From the NCBI GenBank assembly GCA_023374045.1, contig CM041780.1:37773030-37837029 (forward strand): 64,000 nucleotides of DNA, in the 5' to 3' direction. Made by a program: the position numbers and the translations under genes. The notes beneath the pieces are model-generated. The model saw nothing but the letters and a program-made list of their open reading frames with translations. It was not told where the DNA came from and searched no databases. The stretch comes from Limonium bicolor. Lineage: Eukaryota > Streptophyta > Magnoliopsida > Caryophyllales > Plumbaginaceae. This document shows, piece by piece, positions 34,320-45,346 of the stretch (position 1 is the stretch's first letter; every line of letters begins with the position of its first letter).

Positions 34320-34575
34320 GGTCCGGGACTTCACACGGGACTTAAGTCCCGGACCAACCATGGTTCAAACTCTCGGCTATTTAATTGTATATGGTCCGGG
34401 ACTTGGGCATGGGACTAGGACCCGGACCAACAAAGCAGGGAACTCTCGGGTGGAAAAGTATACATGGTCCGGGACTTGGACATGGGGTTAAGACCCGGAC
34501 CAAACAAACAAAACAACTCTCGGGGGGTAAAATAGGGGTGGTCCGGGACTTGGTCCTGGACCTAAGTCCCGGACC
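34320..34575. repeat. Four-copy GGTCCGGGACTT hairpin array, 73-74-bp period
   Basis: GGTCCGGGACTT starts at 34320, 34393, 34466 and 34540. Each is answered 12-14 bp later by (AAGT/AGGA/AAGA)CCCGGACC. Copies 1 and 4 have perfect 12-bp arms; copies 2 and 3 have 8-bp arms. Linkers share 'aactctcggg'. Conservation is concentrated in the hairpin arms. Confidence 0.88.
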
Positions 34576-36460
34576 CTGCTACAGAATTTAGAATTTTGAC
34601 AGTTTACAACTCTGTTACATGTTATCTCTTTGCCCATTGATTAACCTATCTTCATCAACTAATATCCACATGTTTTAGCATCTAATTACCCACCTAAATC
34701 ACCCTAAACCAAGCACCAAGTACACTCACCAATCTAGTTAATTTCCATTAGATTATTCTACATTTACAAACTAGTTTTCTCTCTTGTTTTTCTATCAGAT
34801 GTAACAGATTTTGGCCACTCTTTTAAACCATCCTATCCTCACGTACTGATGCCATTCCAAACTCAAAGATGACATTATTTAACTCTCAGAACACTCTTCT
34901 TCTTAGTTAAGTCCTCAAAGCATTAACCACTCAACTAAGCCTCCTTAAACAACCTTGTTTCTTCCTTTAAAAACAGAACACTCAACCATCCATCCTAGGT
35001 GAATTTTGACAACACCTATCTACTTCACTAATCATTTTCACCACACTACAAAAGTTCACAACACACATCCCCCACCTGTTTGGTTTAAACACTTATAACA
35101 CATCATAATCCCATTTGCTCACATAAGTAAAACAACTTAACTTCTAGGTTTAATATTCACACTCAAACACATTAATATCTTCTGTTTCAAATACAATATT
35201 GCAGTACCAAGACTACCAAACTCAAGGTTATTCATTCAACACAAACATCAATTTCACAAGGAAATAAAACCGATACAAGGTAAGCTTTTTACCTTGTTTC
35301 ACTTTCAGTTTACACTCCCCTTCTTCCTCTTTATCTTGTTCCCTCTTTCTCCTCTTGTTTTTCCACACCACACAAGGCCTTGGATTGCCAACTACAACCG
35401 CAGCCCATCACACATACACAATCAACTCACTTTCCTCCACAAAACCTAATATATAACTTTAAGAGCTAGTTTACAAAGTTCAACCTAGATTTTACCTTGG
35501 AGAACCAAAATAGTTGGATTGGCAATCACTTGGAGAAGTTTTCCAACACCCACAAAAACTCACGGCTCGACTGAAATGAGGGGGAAAAACTTCCACGTGA
35601 GGGAAAAAGTCTCACAATGGTAGAATAAGCTTGAAATGGTATAAATACTTGCTTATATATACCTTTAGGCACTAAGGAAGAGAAGGAGAGTTGAAATCCA
35701 CTCTTCAAGCTCCAAAAGCTCCCACGTCGATGGAGATGAAAACGGAGGAAACGAAACTTTGATGGGTGGAGATCGAAGCTCTCACCGAGACGAGTTCAAC
35801 GGTACCAATTTCGTGTGATTCGGTGGAGAAATGAGCTAGATAGAGGGGAGACAAGATGAGGGTGAGGTGCTGTTGGTGTCGCGACTAACAGAGGAAGAAG
35901 AAGGAGTTTCAACGTACTGGGCAAATCGTGAATGAAGAAGAAGAAGGTGAGAAGGTAAGCTCTTTATTTTACTTTCACTTTATACTATTTACTTACTTTA
36001 TTTATTTGTTTGTCTTGTTATCACTTAATAGCTAACAAGCTATTAATGGGTGTACACTTATTAATTAAACCGGTCCACATGAATTAATAGCCCGGGTCGT
36101 TTTTCGTCTTTTCGAATTAAACGCGTTTCATCTCCCGGTTTTGACACTATTCATTTACCGGGTCCGTTTTCCGGAATTTTGCCGTTTAATTAATTTTAAT
36201 AGCTCTAGACCCACACTATGGTCTAATTATAGATATTTAACTAGCTATAATTATTACGAGTTAATTTAACCCGTTCAAAATCATATTTTTCCCCGGTTTC
36301 TCGAAAAGCGCGTTTTAGAGCTCGTTTGCGTTTTTAACTCGTTTTACGAATCCGTTTTCTTCGGGAATCGTTCCTACATATTTATTTAGGAATAATTAAA
36401 CTTTTAAATATTTAATTAGCCTAATTAATCACTGTTTTAAATTCCGGGGTATTTCAATTC

Positions 36461-36720
36461 GAAGGCGCCAACTATCTGAAATGATGATATGTTGTCGAGC
36501 TATTCTAAGGCGCTGACTACCTAAAGATGATGAAAATTTTGTCAATCTATTCTAAGGCGTTGACTACCTGAAAATGATGTCAATGATGCCAAGCTATTCT
36601 AAGGCGTTGACTACCTGAAAATGATAATGTCAAGCGATTCTAAGGCGTTGACTACCTGAAAGATGAAGAAATGTCAAGCGATTCTAAGGCGTTGACAATC
36701 TAAAAGATGAAGTAATGTGT
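36461..36720. repeat. ~45-bp tandem repeat in Tat-1 3' region
   Basis: About six units of 'gattctaaggcgttgactacctgaaa..atgatgtcaag'. The 'aaggcg' marks lie near 36462, 36507, 36554, 36601, 36642 and 36686 (period 41-47). LTR-C inserted exactly within the first unit. Repeats just upstream of the 3' LTR are known from Tat/Ogre elements. Confidence 0.85.
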
Positions 36721-36734
36721 AGATGCAGGAATGC

Positions 36735-37290
36735 TGATGATGCTCGGATGCTTTTGGGGACCGAAACCCGTGTCAGTGCTCCTGGCTGGACCCAATGTGG
36801 ACTTATTGCCATCGCCCCCCAAGCCGGTGTGCAAGGATAACTCCTGGTAAAAACCCTGGGGACTTATTGCCATCGCCCACCACTCGTTGATCCCAAAATA
36901 AGTTGACATCGCACAGGAGGATTTATTGCCATCACCTCGCCAACTTTTCTGTTGCCAGGTCTTGTGACGCGCCTGGATAATGCAGATGAATGATATGAAG
37001 ATGATGCAAATGAAAGTGATGCAAATGTAGATGATGAAGATGATGCAAATGCAAATGATATGGATGATATGAAAATGATGTCCGGATGCTTCTGGGGACC
37101 GAAACCCGTTCCAACGCCCCTTGCTGGTATACTATGGGGACTTATTGCCTCTGCCCACCAGCTGAGGTGCTGGGATAACTTCTAGATTACCAAGGGGACT
37201 TATTGCCACTGCCCACTAGTTGTTTCTCCCAAGAAGTTGACATGAAGATGGGGACTTATTGCCTCTGCCCCGCCAACTTAGATCACGCTC
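36735..37290. repeat. Duplicated module with recurrent 'ggggacttattgcc' (Tat-1)
   Basis: 'cggatgctt(t/c)tggggaccgaaacccg' occurs near 36746 and 37083, and 'gg(g)gacttattgcc' followed by 'gcccacc'-like sequence recurs about six times. Between the two modules lies a GATGATGCAAATG-rich simple repeat (36978-37080). There is no coding signal. Confidence 0.7.
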
Positions 37291-37294
37291 TGTC

Positions 37295-37600
37295 TCGTAT
37301 TTGTCTCGCACTAGGTCTCGTACTGGTCTCGCACTGGATGATGAAAATGTAGGGTCTCGCACTGATGAAGATGATGGGTCTTGCACTGGTCTCGCACTGA
37401 AGAAAATGATGGTCTCCCACTGATAAAGATGCATGGTCTCACACTGATGAAGATGATGGGTCTCGCACTGGTCTCGCACTGAAGAAAATGATGGTCTCGC
37501 ACTGATAAAGATGCATGGTCTCACACTGAAGTCTCGTACTAAACGGATAAAGAAAAAGCTGGATTTCGCACTGATTCTGGGTCTCGAACTAAAAATGAGT
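37295..37600. repeat. 'GGTCTCGCACTG' minisatellite with ~92-bp higher-order unit
   Basis: Short units 'ggtctcgcactga(t/a)gaaaatgat' alternate in a higher-order block of about 92 bp present about twice (near 37384-37475 and 37470-37545). Frames across it give a repetitive RDQCET-like peptide that follows the repeat and is not a gene. Confidence 0.75.
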
Positions 37601-39689
37601 CGGAAAGATAATGGTCTCATGCAAACGATGAGGACTGATTACTGGAGTGCCAAACATGGCAATGATGATAAGATGTATGCAATCAAAATATATGAAAGAT
37701 AAACTTTCAAAACAGGAAACTATTGAAAAATGTGCCAAACATGGCAACGCTTGAGAAAACTCTGCTGAAAAAGGAAAGTGAAATGATCATTTCCTGACTA
37801 AAAATTTCATATCTGCAATTTGTTTCTTAAGAAAATAAAATGCCGTTGGTGGAAGTGTGTGGTGTTTGTTGTGGTGCTAAAGGTTTTTGCCGGTGTTCAA
37901 GATTTGTGATAGACCTGGGATTGGGTTGTGATTTTAGATGGTGGTCAGGGTTACGACGGGCCTGATGTTCTTGTGGAGATAAGGCCAATGGCGGGCTTGA
38001 GAGTGTGTGTGTGGGGGTAAGGGCTTATGTGTGCCAGTGGTGGTATGGTGGTGCTCAAGCTTTGGGTTTTAATTGGTGTTGACATGGCAATTGTTGGAAC
38101 CAACAATTGCCCCCAGTATTTTCCTTAGGACAATCTGAGCTAGAGTTCATGGCAATTGATCGGAACGATCGATTGCCCCCAGTACTTTCTTTGATTAAAC
38201 GCGCGAACAAATCACGTCCTCACAGGGTCATGGCTTATGTTTCGATATGGCGCTTCCTAACCTACACTCAGTGTGTTTGATGCTTGTACCTGTTTTTTGC
38301 TCACGGTCACAACTTCTAGACCATTGAATTTGACATTTGGTGGATTTACGCATTCGATCTGTTACTTTCACGTGATTAGATACACAACTATCAAGTCGGA
38401 AGTCTTTAAAGCTTATAACATGGCCATAGGGTGTGATGAAGGACGATAGGATCATGGAGGGATATTTGAGGTATGTGGAGCTTAAATGGATGATCGAAGC
38501 TGCAACTTGTGTCTTCTCTCAGATTCATCTTTCTTGTCTTGAAGTCGTCTAGCTGCTTCATGTTGACATTTTTTTCGAGCTTCTGGACCTGGACTTTTGA
38601 AGTTGTCCTCTACACCATTTCCCTTTTTGTCATTTGGATTTCTTCAAGGCACTTCGGGTTTGCCTTTTTGTTTTATCCTTTCTAGACTTTGCCTTCGGGG
38701 TTCTTGTGTTTCCCGGTTTTGGGCTTCGAGAACTGTTTTGATGTGAGCTCTTTAGATCCTGTGTCACTCTAGGACCATTTGCGGATCACTTCGTCATGCT
38801 GATAGCGGTGTTGCTTCTTTGGACTGATGAGAACGTTATCTGAGAGTTTGACTCCTCGCTCCCTTCGGTCACCGGGTCGGACTTTCATCATTGGCTGGGT
38901 TATTTTGTGGTGTTCATATTATCAAAAAGGGATATATGAAAGGCTCAGCGGGGGTGCCTAGGGTTTAATGTCAGGGTTTACAAGCTTTTGGCTATGTGGT
39001 GCTGCCCCTAGGTGCTTCGTCATTCCTGATAGTTGTGTATCCATTCTTTGTTACTTTTCGCAGATCTAAGAGTAAATTTACAAATTATCTCCTTCGGTCG
39101 GAGTTATGCCGTTTACCTCACCTTTGAACGTGGTCTCACCGGAGTCGTGTAAAAATGACACGCTCGTTCACTCATAGTTTTTCCACTCAAGACACTCTCG
39201 TGAGATTTTCACTTGGAAACTCGTTCGCACATTTAAACAAAAGATAAAAGACGACGAACTTAAACTTAGATTGCCCCCAGTATTGATTTTGGGGTTTGTG
39301 ACAACAATTCAATAAATGTGGACCTTGAACCTCTTTGTGGGTTGTGAGTTGTGGTGTTTGGTTAGGCATGCAAGTCTTTGTATCCCATTGCATAGTCAGA
39401 AAATGATTACCTCATGATCCTTGAAAGACGTGAGTGCTCTTTTTTAGTTTTTTGAATAATGCTTTGTACAAAAATTAAGAAAATGGAACTATGTTTTATT
39501 CAACAAAAATAATAATGTTGGAAATTACAAACTCAAGAAAACTACCGAAAATGATCAAGGGAACTAACTACTACAAAAGTTGAAAGACAACTAATCAAGA
39601 AAAGAAATGCATTTATTGAGAAAAACACTAAAAAAACAACATTTCTGATGATGCTTGGGCACGCGTGCTCTGCGTTCTCCACCATGTTC
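37601..39689. other. Tat-1 non-coding region downstream of gag
   Basis: About 2.1 kb where pol would be expected; no RT, RNase H or integrase motif is seen in any frame. It contains three copies of ATTGCCCCCAGTA (38106, 38172, 39270), a core related to the element's PPT. The first two sit in palindromes (38086-38111 and 38151-38177). Confidence 0.55.
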
Positions 39690-40338
39690 TCAGAATTTGA
39701 GCCCTTGGTCAATTAGATCCTGGATTCTGTGTTGTAGGGCCCTGCAGTGGTCAGTGTCGTGACCGGGCAGCTGATGGAAGTAACAAAATTGAGTAAGATC
39801 CTTCCCCAAATGAGTAGTTCCTGGCCTCAGGGCGAGCGGTTGCATCGGATATCTTCCTCGAAGCTCTTCAAGTGCTTGTCTTGGGTGTTCGACCGATATC
39901 TATAAACTCTCTTTGTCGAGAATTCCATCGGGGCGGTTCTACTGTCCCAACGCTCCAACCAGGTCCTCTTGACTGTCGGTCACTGTCTTCCTCATGTTGC
40001 CTGGTCCTCTTGCGGGTGCAGCTTTGGATGCAAGTTGCTGCTCCTGGTTGCCTAATCACTTTCCTGAGTTTTGTAGCAATTTCTTTGACATTCTCCTTCG
40101 ATCCTCGGACCCTAATGGAGCCAACTTCAATGCAGTCAAAAAGGGTGTTGAGAAGCCTGTCCACCAACTCATCCCGAGCTTGACGTTCGGACTCGAGGGA
40201 AAGAGCCTTTGCTTTCAACTCTTCGATAACAGCAACGTAGTTAGATTCCACGGCGGTCCATGGCAGCACTATGCCTCTGCTCCATAGCTTCAACGGTGGC
40301 CATGTGCTTTTGTTCCAAAATTGCGAGCTGGGCTCCAT
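39690..40338 (-). pseudogene. gag: Tat-type gag remnant
   Basis: One minus frame (40338-39868) gives a coiled-coil-like stretch (VAVIEELKAKALSLESERQA). After a one-base shift near 39885 another frame reads ALEELRGRYPMQPLALRPG, then the gag knuckle FCYFHQLPGHDTDHCRALQ and RIQDLIDQGLKF before a stop near 39702. C-x2-H-x4-GHDT-x2-C..IQDLI is characteristic of Tat/Ogre Gag. A second shift near 40240 separates an upstream helical piece (LEQKHMATVEAMEQRHSAAM). The gene is decayed. Confidence 0.8.
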
Positions 40339-41365
40339 GTCAATTGGACCACACTTAGGACTTGAGTCTACCTGTGTCCAAGGTGTCCATTATTAGCTAA
40401 CCAAAGGAAGTGGGCTGAAACATGACACTTCACAAGATAGATCAAAGCAGACTTATGCTGAAAGTGAGTGGGCCAGGATACCCAGAGAATGTCTGGGCTG
40501 GAGTATCTTTCAGACTATGAACTGGAACTTGGACTAAAACCTAAACAGATAGCTTTGATTGGGCCTGAGAGGTGACACCTAGATCTAGGGTTTGGGGCTA
40601 GGGCCCGAATAAGAAGTCTACCTAGTCTAGAGTGAGCCCTTGGGTCGGAATGTGTTTGGGCCTGGAGTAAAGCACATGGGCTGGAATGGTCCCTAAATCA
40701 CAAATGGGCCCAACTTTCTTTGGGCCAGAGAAGATGGTTGCTAAGCAGAAAAAGATTTTACTTTCATAACTTGTGGGTTATTTCAAGTTCAGGTGGATTT
40801 CTTTTTTATGGGCCTAGAACTAATTGCGTAATTCAAATTGGGCCAGAAGAGAAATAACCTAAGTCTAAGCTTTTGGGCCGAAGCCCGAATGACTCACATA
40901 TTAAACCAAACAGGACCTCTAGGCCGCAAACAAGCAGAGCCGCCAATTCGGGTTGGGCTAGGTTAATGTAGAGAAGTTCCTATCAATCTCTAGGCTGGGT
41001 AATGGGCCGATCATACGAGCAAACAAGGCCCACACAAATTCAACATGTCCTCACTAGACGTTTAAATCAAACCGGGTATGGATCGATCCGGAGAGGTGCT
41101 TGGGGCCTAGGCCCAGGTCACCTCAAAGGAATAGGGCTTGCACGCTATTCTCCTTGGGCTTCCCCACTCTTTTCATATCACCTGAAGGTGTGCGTCTACG
41201 GTCGGGTCTTTGACTGACCAAACAATGGGCTAGGTAAGGATACTGCCAGGGAAATGCTTGGGGCTAAAGCCCAGGTATTAAGGGGGTGTGGTTAGACGAC
41301 ACCCTCCTCTTTTCCCCCACTTATTCACATCACCTAAAAGGTGTGAGTCCCTGACAGGGGACCCT
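40339..41365. other. Tat-1 5' leader with dense TGGGCY/RGCCCA cluster
   Basis: Non-coding leader between gag and the Athila-2 insertion (TSD ACCCT 41361-41365). Around fifteen TGGGCC/TGGGCT motifs occur in about 820 bp, e.g. 40469, 40560, 40657, 40677, 40705, 40721, 40809, 40839, 40874, 40954, 41003, 41027 (reverse), 41110 (reverse), 41155 and 41226. TGGGCY is the plant 'site II' element bound by TCP factors. A role here is inference. Confidence 0.6.
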
Positions 41366-42792
41366 TGTTAGCAGAAATATGTGACTATCTCTACCTAGGC
41401 AGTGTACCTATCGTTTTGCGGAATAGTTAATTGAGTGGGGGTTGTCGATCTCAGGGACCTCGTTCAATTAATTGACAATTTATTTACTAACTGAGAAATT
41501 AAACTAAGAAAACAGGAAACGTCACTTTTTCAGGTTTTACTTAATTTAATAAAAAGAATGACTAAACAAACTAACATAAAATAATGAAACAGTAAAAAGA
41601 TAAAATAAACAAAATAAAGAAATAAAGATTGAATCTAAAGAAGCACCCCGGATTGTTCTGCAAACCTTTACTTTATTATTCTATCAATAAACTCTTCCCT
41701 AATTCTGCAATAAACTCGGAATTATAATTAGTTCGTTGACCGGTCCTTGTACAACGAACCCTAACTAACTGAAATAACAAGCCGCAAACCATGCCCAAGT
41801 TACATCAAGTTAATAGCATTAAACACAATTCCTATTTGAGACAGATTAACCTATAGGCAAACCATGCTTCTAGTCGTTAATGGTTTAACTTCCTATGTCT
41901 TGTTAAAATCTCAGCGCCGCATTTTGATTAGAAAACTACACGGATTGCTTTAATAATTAGCTAGGGAATTAAAGCGCATGAAGAACAAGAATTAAACTAT
42001 TGCAATAATGAATTCGAGAAAAGATTACAAAATAATATAAAGATCCGGTTTGTTACCCAATCCGGAGAGCTAGTCTAACTACTCAAACATGACTCTAAAA
42101 TAACAAAATAACAAAAGAATAACACATGACAAATTAGATAAAAAGGGAAGAAGAAACTCTGTTAAGAAGATTCTCGCTCCGCTTTTTGTCGTCACATGTC
42201 TTTACATTAATCCTCTGTAAAAAATATGAAGTATTAAACAATGGTGGACTTATGTGGATGTGGAAGAGTGAAGATGGAGGCTGGAGGCATAAGCCTCTGT
42301 GGAGGCGCGGCGTCAATCCCTAAAACCCTACGCTTTCGTTTCTTATATCAGCCACGGTTTTTATCAAATCAATTCTATTTTTATTTCTTTATCTTCTAAG
42401 CGCCTCCGTTGGTTTGCATGGATATACTGCATATCACGTAGCTAGCATTCATGACTCACGAATGATGCAAATATAACCCCATGTGTTGGTTAGTTGTGAA
42501 TGATTTGGATATTTGACTTCCTTGTACATGTGAATGCATGCTGGTCGTGCTGTAGCCATGCGTAGTAGATACTACTACGTGAATAAGTGCAGCAGTGTTG
42601 ATATGCTCTTCGCGCACGATATATATTTATATATATATTGCTATTTTCCTGTATTTGACACATAAAATGTATCAGTTCACATCAAAACATAAATCTAAGG
42701 AAAAACACATGATAAGTGAGAAATACGACATGAATTGTTATGAAAATAGGAAGAATTAAAGCCCTAAAAATAGATATATTTCACACTTATCA
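41366..42792 (-). mobile_element. Athila-2 3' LTR
   Basis: 1427 bp, TGTTAGCAGAAATATG...CACACTTATCA, near-identical to 46080-47504. It shares its last bases with the Athila-1 LTR but otherwise differs. It includes GTTCGTTG/CAACGAAC (near 41731-41759), an 8-bp inverted repeat. No gene. Confidence 0.9.
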
Positions 42793-44233
42793 AACTTCCT
42801 CACACTTAGCTTTTGCTTGTCCTCAAGCAAATAAAGAATAAAACCTTCTCTAAGGCTGTAGCATCGAATCTTAGGATCAAACAAGTGCAGAAGAAAATCA
42901 AGCGAAATGACAATCAAAGGAATAATCCTGCTTTTAGCTGTAGTTTTCGCAAACAGGAGGAAGAAGAACAATTATGTAAAAGCATGGAGAAGTTTGATTG
43001 CATAAACTAAATACAGATTAGCTTGGGATCTTCTACCAATTTCTTTCCTCTACCCTTTGGATGACAAGGGGTGTGAAGTAACACCTTATTCCGTGATACC
43101 TTTCAACACCACATACTCATGATCAGAAACAAAAAAAATTAAACTGCAATTAACTTTTCTTTCACATGCAAAAACTTTCTTCTTCAAGAAATATATACAA
43201 AACAAACGAATTATTGTGAATTGCAGAGTTATTCCGTAACCCAGACTTTTCTCTCTATCCTTGTAACGGCATTGGGCCAACTATCCCAGATCCCGAGACC
43301 TTAGGTAGATAGGTGTTAAGGCACCTCTAGGACTTAATAACCGGATAGACGAGGTCTGCTTTTGTTAGGAAAATTTCTGATCAGCGGAGTACCTTGCCTT
43401 ATCCTTTCATTCTAAACTTTCACATCTTTCCAAAATCCCAAGCTAAACTAATTCAGATTACACAATCACTATCCACCAAAAATTTCGTGAAAATAGAATT
43501 AATTTGAATAAAAACAAGTAGATTAGTCAACAACTTTAAGCAGCAGAATTCTTGAGGTTGTCACCTGGCTCAACTTCATAAATCCAAACAACACCAAAAA
43601 TTAATATTTATAAGCAATCAGAGAAGTGATTCTCTCAAAGCAAGAAAGACAATAAAAAACAAGTGTGGCATTTAAGTGTAAGGCATATTCAGAAAGATCT
43701 TCTATCTTCCTCACACTTAAGAGGAGCAATGTCCTCATTGTTCAAAATAAAATCAAGAGAAGAGCTTTCAAAATATGCCAGACTCATGAAGAATTTCATT
43801 CAGGACCACAAGGACTGACATACAAATAAACTTTAAGCATAATAGTCATGATAGGCTGAACACAAACATTTAAAGTAAAGAAACTGAAACTCCCCTGATA
43901 ACATAGATTGAGGAAGATTCCCTTCCTCACACTTAAGCTCGAACAAGGGGGGTAGCATCGTTCCTCACACTTGCGTCCAAGCAAGTGTCCAGCCTTGGAG
44001 AACTTCAAACATCATAAAACGAATTTCACCTGCACACACTCACAAAACTACCACAAAAACGCTAAAAAGTGTTGCATTAAAAGCACAGACACCACTGCCA
44101 CTTAAAAATAATAGAAAAAAGAAACAAAAATAACACCAGAAAACAAAAACAAAAATAAAGCATAAATTTAACCACTGAGTTGCCTCCCAGTAAGCTGCCC
44201 GTCTTTTTAGTCTTTGGCTAGACTCCTGCTTTG
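42793..44233. other. Athila-2 3' non-coding region with PPT and PPT-like repeats
   Basis: The PPT core CTTCCTCACACTT lies at 42795-42807, beside the hairpin TTTGCTTG-TCCT-CAAGCAAA (42812-42831). The core recurs at 43706 (followed by CAATG-TCCT-CATTG, 43727-43740) and 43922, and as GTTCCTCACACTT at 43960 (overlapping ACACTTG..CAAGTGT, 43967-43988). The region is largely alignable with Athila-1 17950-19030. Confidence 0.65.
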
Positions 44234-45346
44234 TTATCCCGGATCAAAAATAAAAGTAGTTAATGGCTTCTTCGAGAAAACAAAGTAGGCAGCAATCATT
44301 ATCAAACCACCTGGATCAAAACAAAACGTTACGTTGGCAAATATAATAGGAAAATAAATGCTCCACAAAACCTGGTATTTGAGGAGGTATTGCTGGTAAC
44401 GCTGCTCAATCAGAAGACCAGGTGTGAATGGCTCTTCTTCCTCAAATTCGAGGACATAAATGTCCTCCTCTTTTTTTTGAGGCTCCTGGATGCAAGGTGG
44501 GAGTTGCTGATGACTTGGTGGAGGTGGCTCTTCCTTCTTAAATTTGAGGATGCAGACATCTTCCTCAAGTGTTAACGGCTCAATGGAAGATTCTTGTTGG
44601 CAGACAATTGTTGAGGGAGCTTCAACTTCTTCAACCTCTCTGAAATAAACTACCTCTGGTATCTCTACTGGTTCGCAGACTGGATTGGAAAAGATATTCT
44701 CAATCACTGGGTAGTCGGGTTGAGTCGAGGTTAGGGAGGGAGGGCAATAGAATTCTTCAGCACGTCCCTCAACCTCTTCATCACGCTCCTCTTCAGCTTC
44801 ATAAATAATAGGCTTGGAATGATCTTCACCCATCAAAGTCTCTGCATGAGATTGGTCCACTAGGTCCGAATAACTTTGGCTATGGGAGAATTCCACTTGC
44901 TCCTGTGCTAGCTGCTCTGCAAGCTGGCTCATCTGTCTCTCCAAATTCTGATTAATGGAGGTCTGATCAGCATATCTGGCTGTCTGCTCTGCAAACTTAG
45001 TATCATACCTAGATTCAATTTCAGCCAATTTAGCATTAGTGGCTTTTCTTTGCTCTAGGAGCTCCTCCAGCATACTCTCTATCCTGCTCGTATCCTCCTT
45101 AGGAGGCTCCTGATAAGTGTAGAATTGTTGTTTCTCCATCTGCATTCTAGTATGCTCACCTTCCCACCAATAAGGTTGTCGAAAAGACGATTGTTGTGGC
45201 TGGTAATAATCTTGTCGCCTGAACTGGTTGTAACTTTGAGTACCCGGCTGATTATACCTGTTCAAATTCTGCTCTATGTTCATTATTGTAATCGTCGTTT
45301 CCAATTGTGTCAGCACTCTTCTCAGTTCATCCATGTTATCCTCCAT
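44234..45346 (-). CDS. Athila-2 ORF: Gag C-terminus-like protein, 370 aa
   Basis: An intact frame with ATG at 45346. Residues 1-30 look helical (MEDNMDELRRVLTQLETTIT). Residues 30-85 are Gln/Tyr/Asn/Arg-rich (SYNQFRRQDYYQPQQSSFRQ). Residues about 90-155 are a long coiled coil (IESMLEELLEQRKATNAKLA, QNLERQMSQLAEQLAQEQ) resembling the coiled coil after the knuckle in Athila Gag. The rest is acidic with repeated (V/I)L(E/K)F(E/K)(E/K)E modules and two hydrophobic stretches near the end (YQVLWSIYFPIIFANVTF, LIMIAAYFVF). No zinc knuckle or enzyme motif is present. A trans-acting or Gag-interacting role is possible; its function is unknown. Confidence 0.75.
   Translation of the reverse strand: MEDNMDELRRVLTQLETTITIMNIEQNLNRYNQPGTQSYNQFRRQDYYQPQQSSFRQPYWWEGEHTRMQMEKQQFYTYQEPPKEDTSRIESMLEELLEQRKATNAKLAEIESRYDTKFAEQTARYADQTSINQNLERQMSQLAEQLAQEQVEFSHSQSYSDLVDQSHAETLMGEDHSKPIIYEAEEERDEEVEGRAEEFYCPPSLTSTQPDYPVIENIFSNPVCEPVEIPEVVYFREVEEVEAPSTIVCQQESSIEPLTLEEDVCILKFKKEEPPPPSHQQLPPCIQEPQKKEEDIYVLEFEEEEPFTPGLLIEQRYQQYLLKYQVLWSIYFPIIFANVTFCFDPGGLIMIAAYFVFSKKPLTTFIFDPG

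Larger units (their letters stand above)
32679..36461 (-). mobile_element. Solo LTR-C (32684-36456) with TSD ATTCG
   Basis: 3773 bp starting TGTAACACCCC and ending GGGGTATTTCA, flanked by ATTCG at 32679-32683 and 36457-36461. There is no interior and no second copy, so it is a solo LTR. Termini place it in the same long-LTR superfamily as LTR-A, -B and -D, but the body differs. It carries a four-copy hairpin array (34320-34575) and a splice-acceptor-like block (33121-33140). It is inserted into a 45-bp tandem repeat of Tat-1. Nothing in it resembles a protein gene. Confidence 0.9.

Noticed and set aside
36461..37600. CRISPR-like array from regularly spaced repeats
   Set aside because: Units are head-to-tail minisatellites without unique spacers, in a plant retrotransposon 3' region.
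37216..37620. 134-codon frame with repeated RPS/RDQCE-like units
   Set aside because: The periodic peptide is produced by the GGTCTCGCACTG minisatellite; frames on both strands are open for the same reason.
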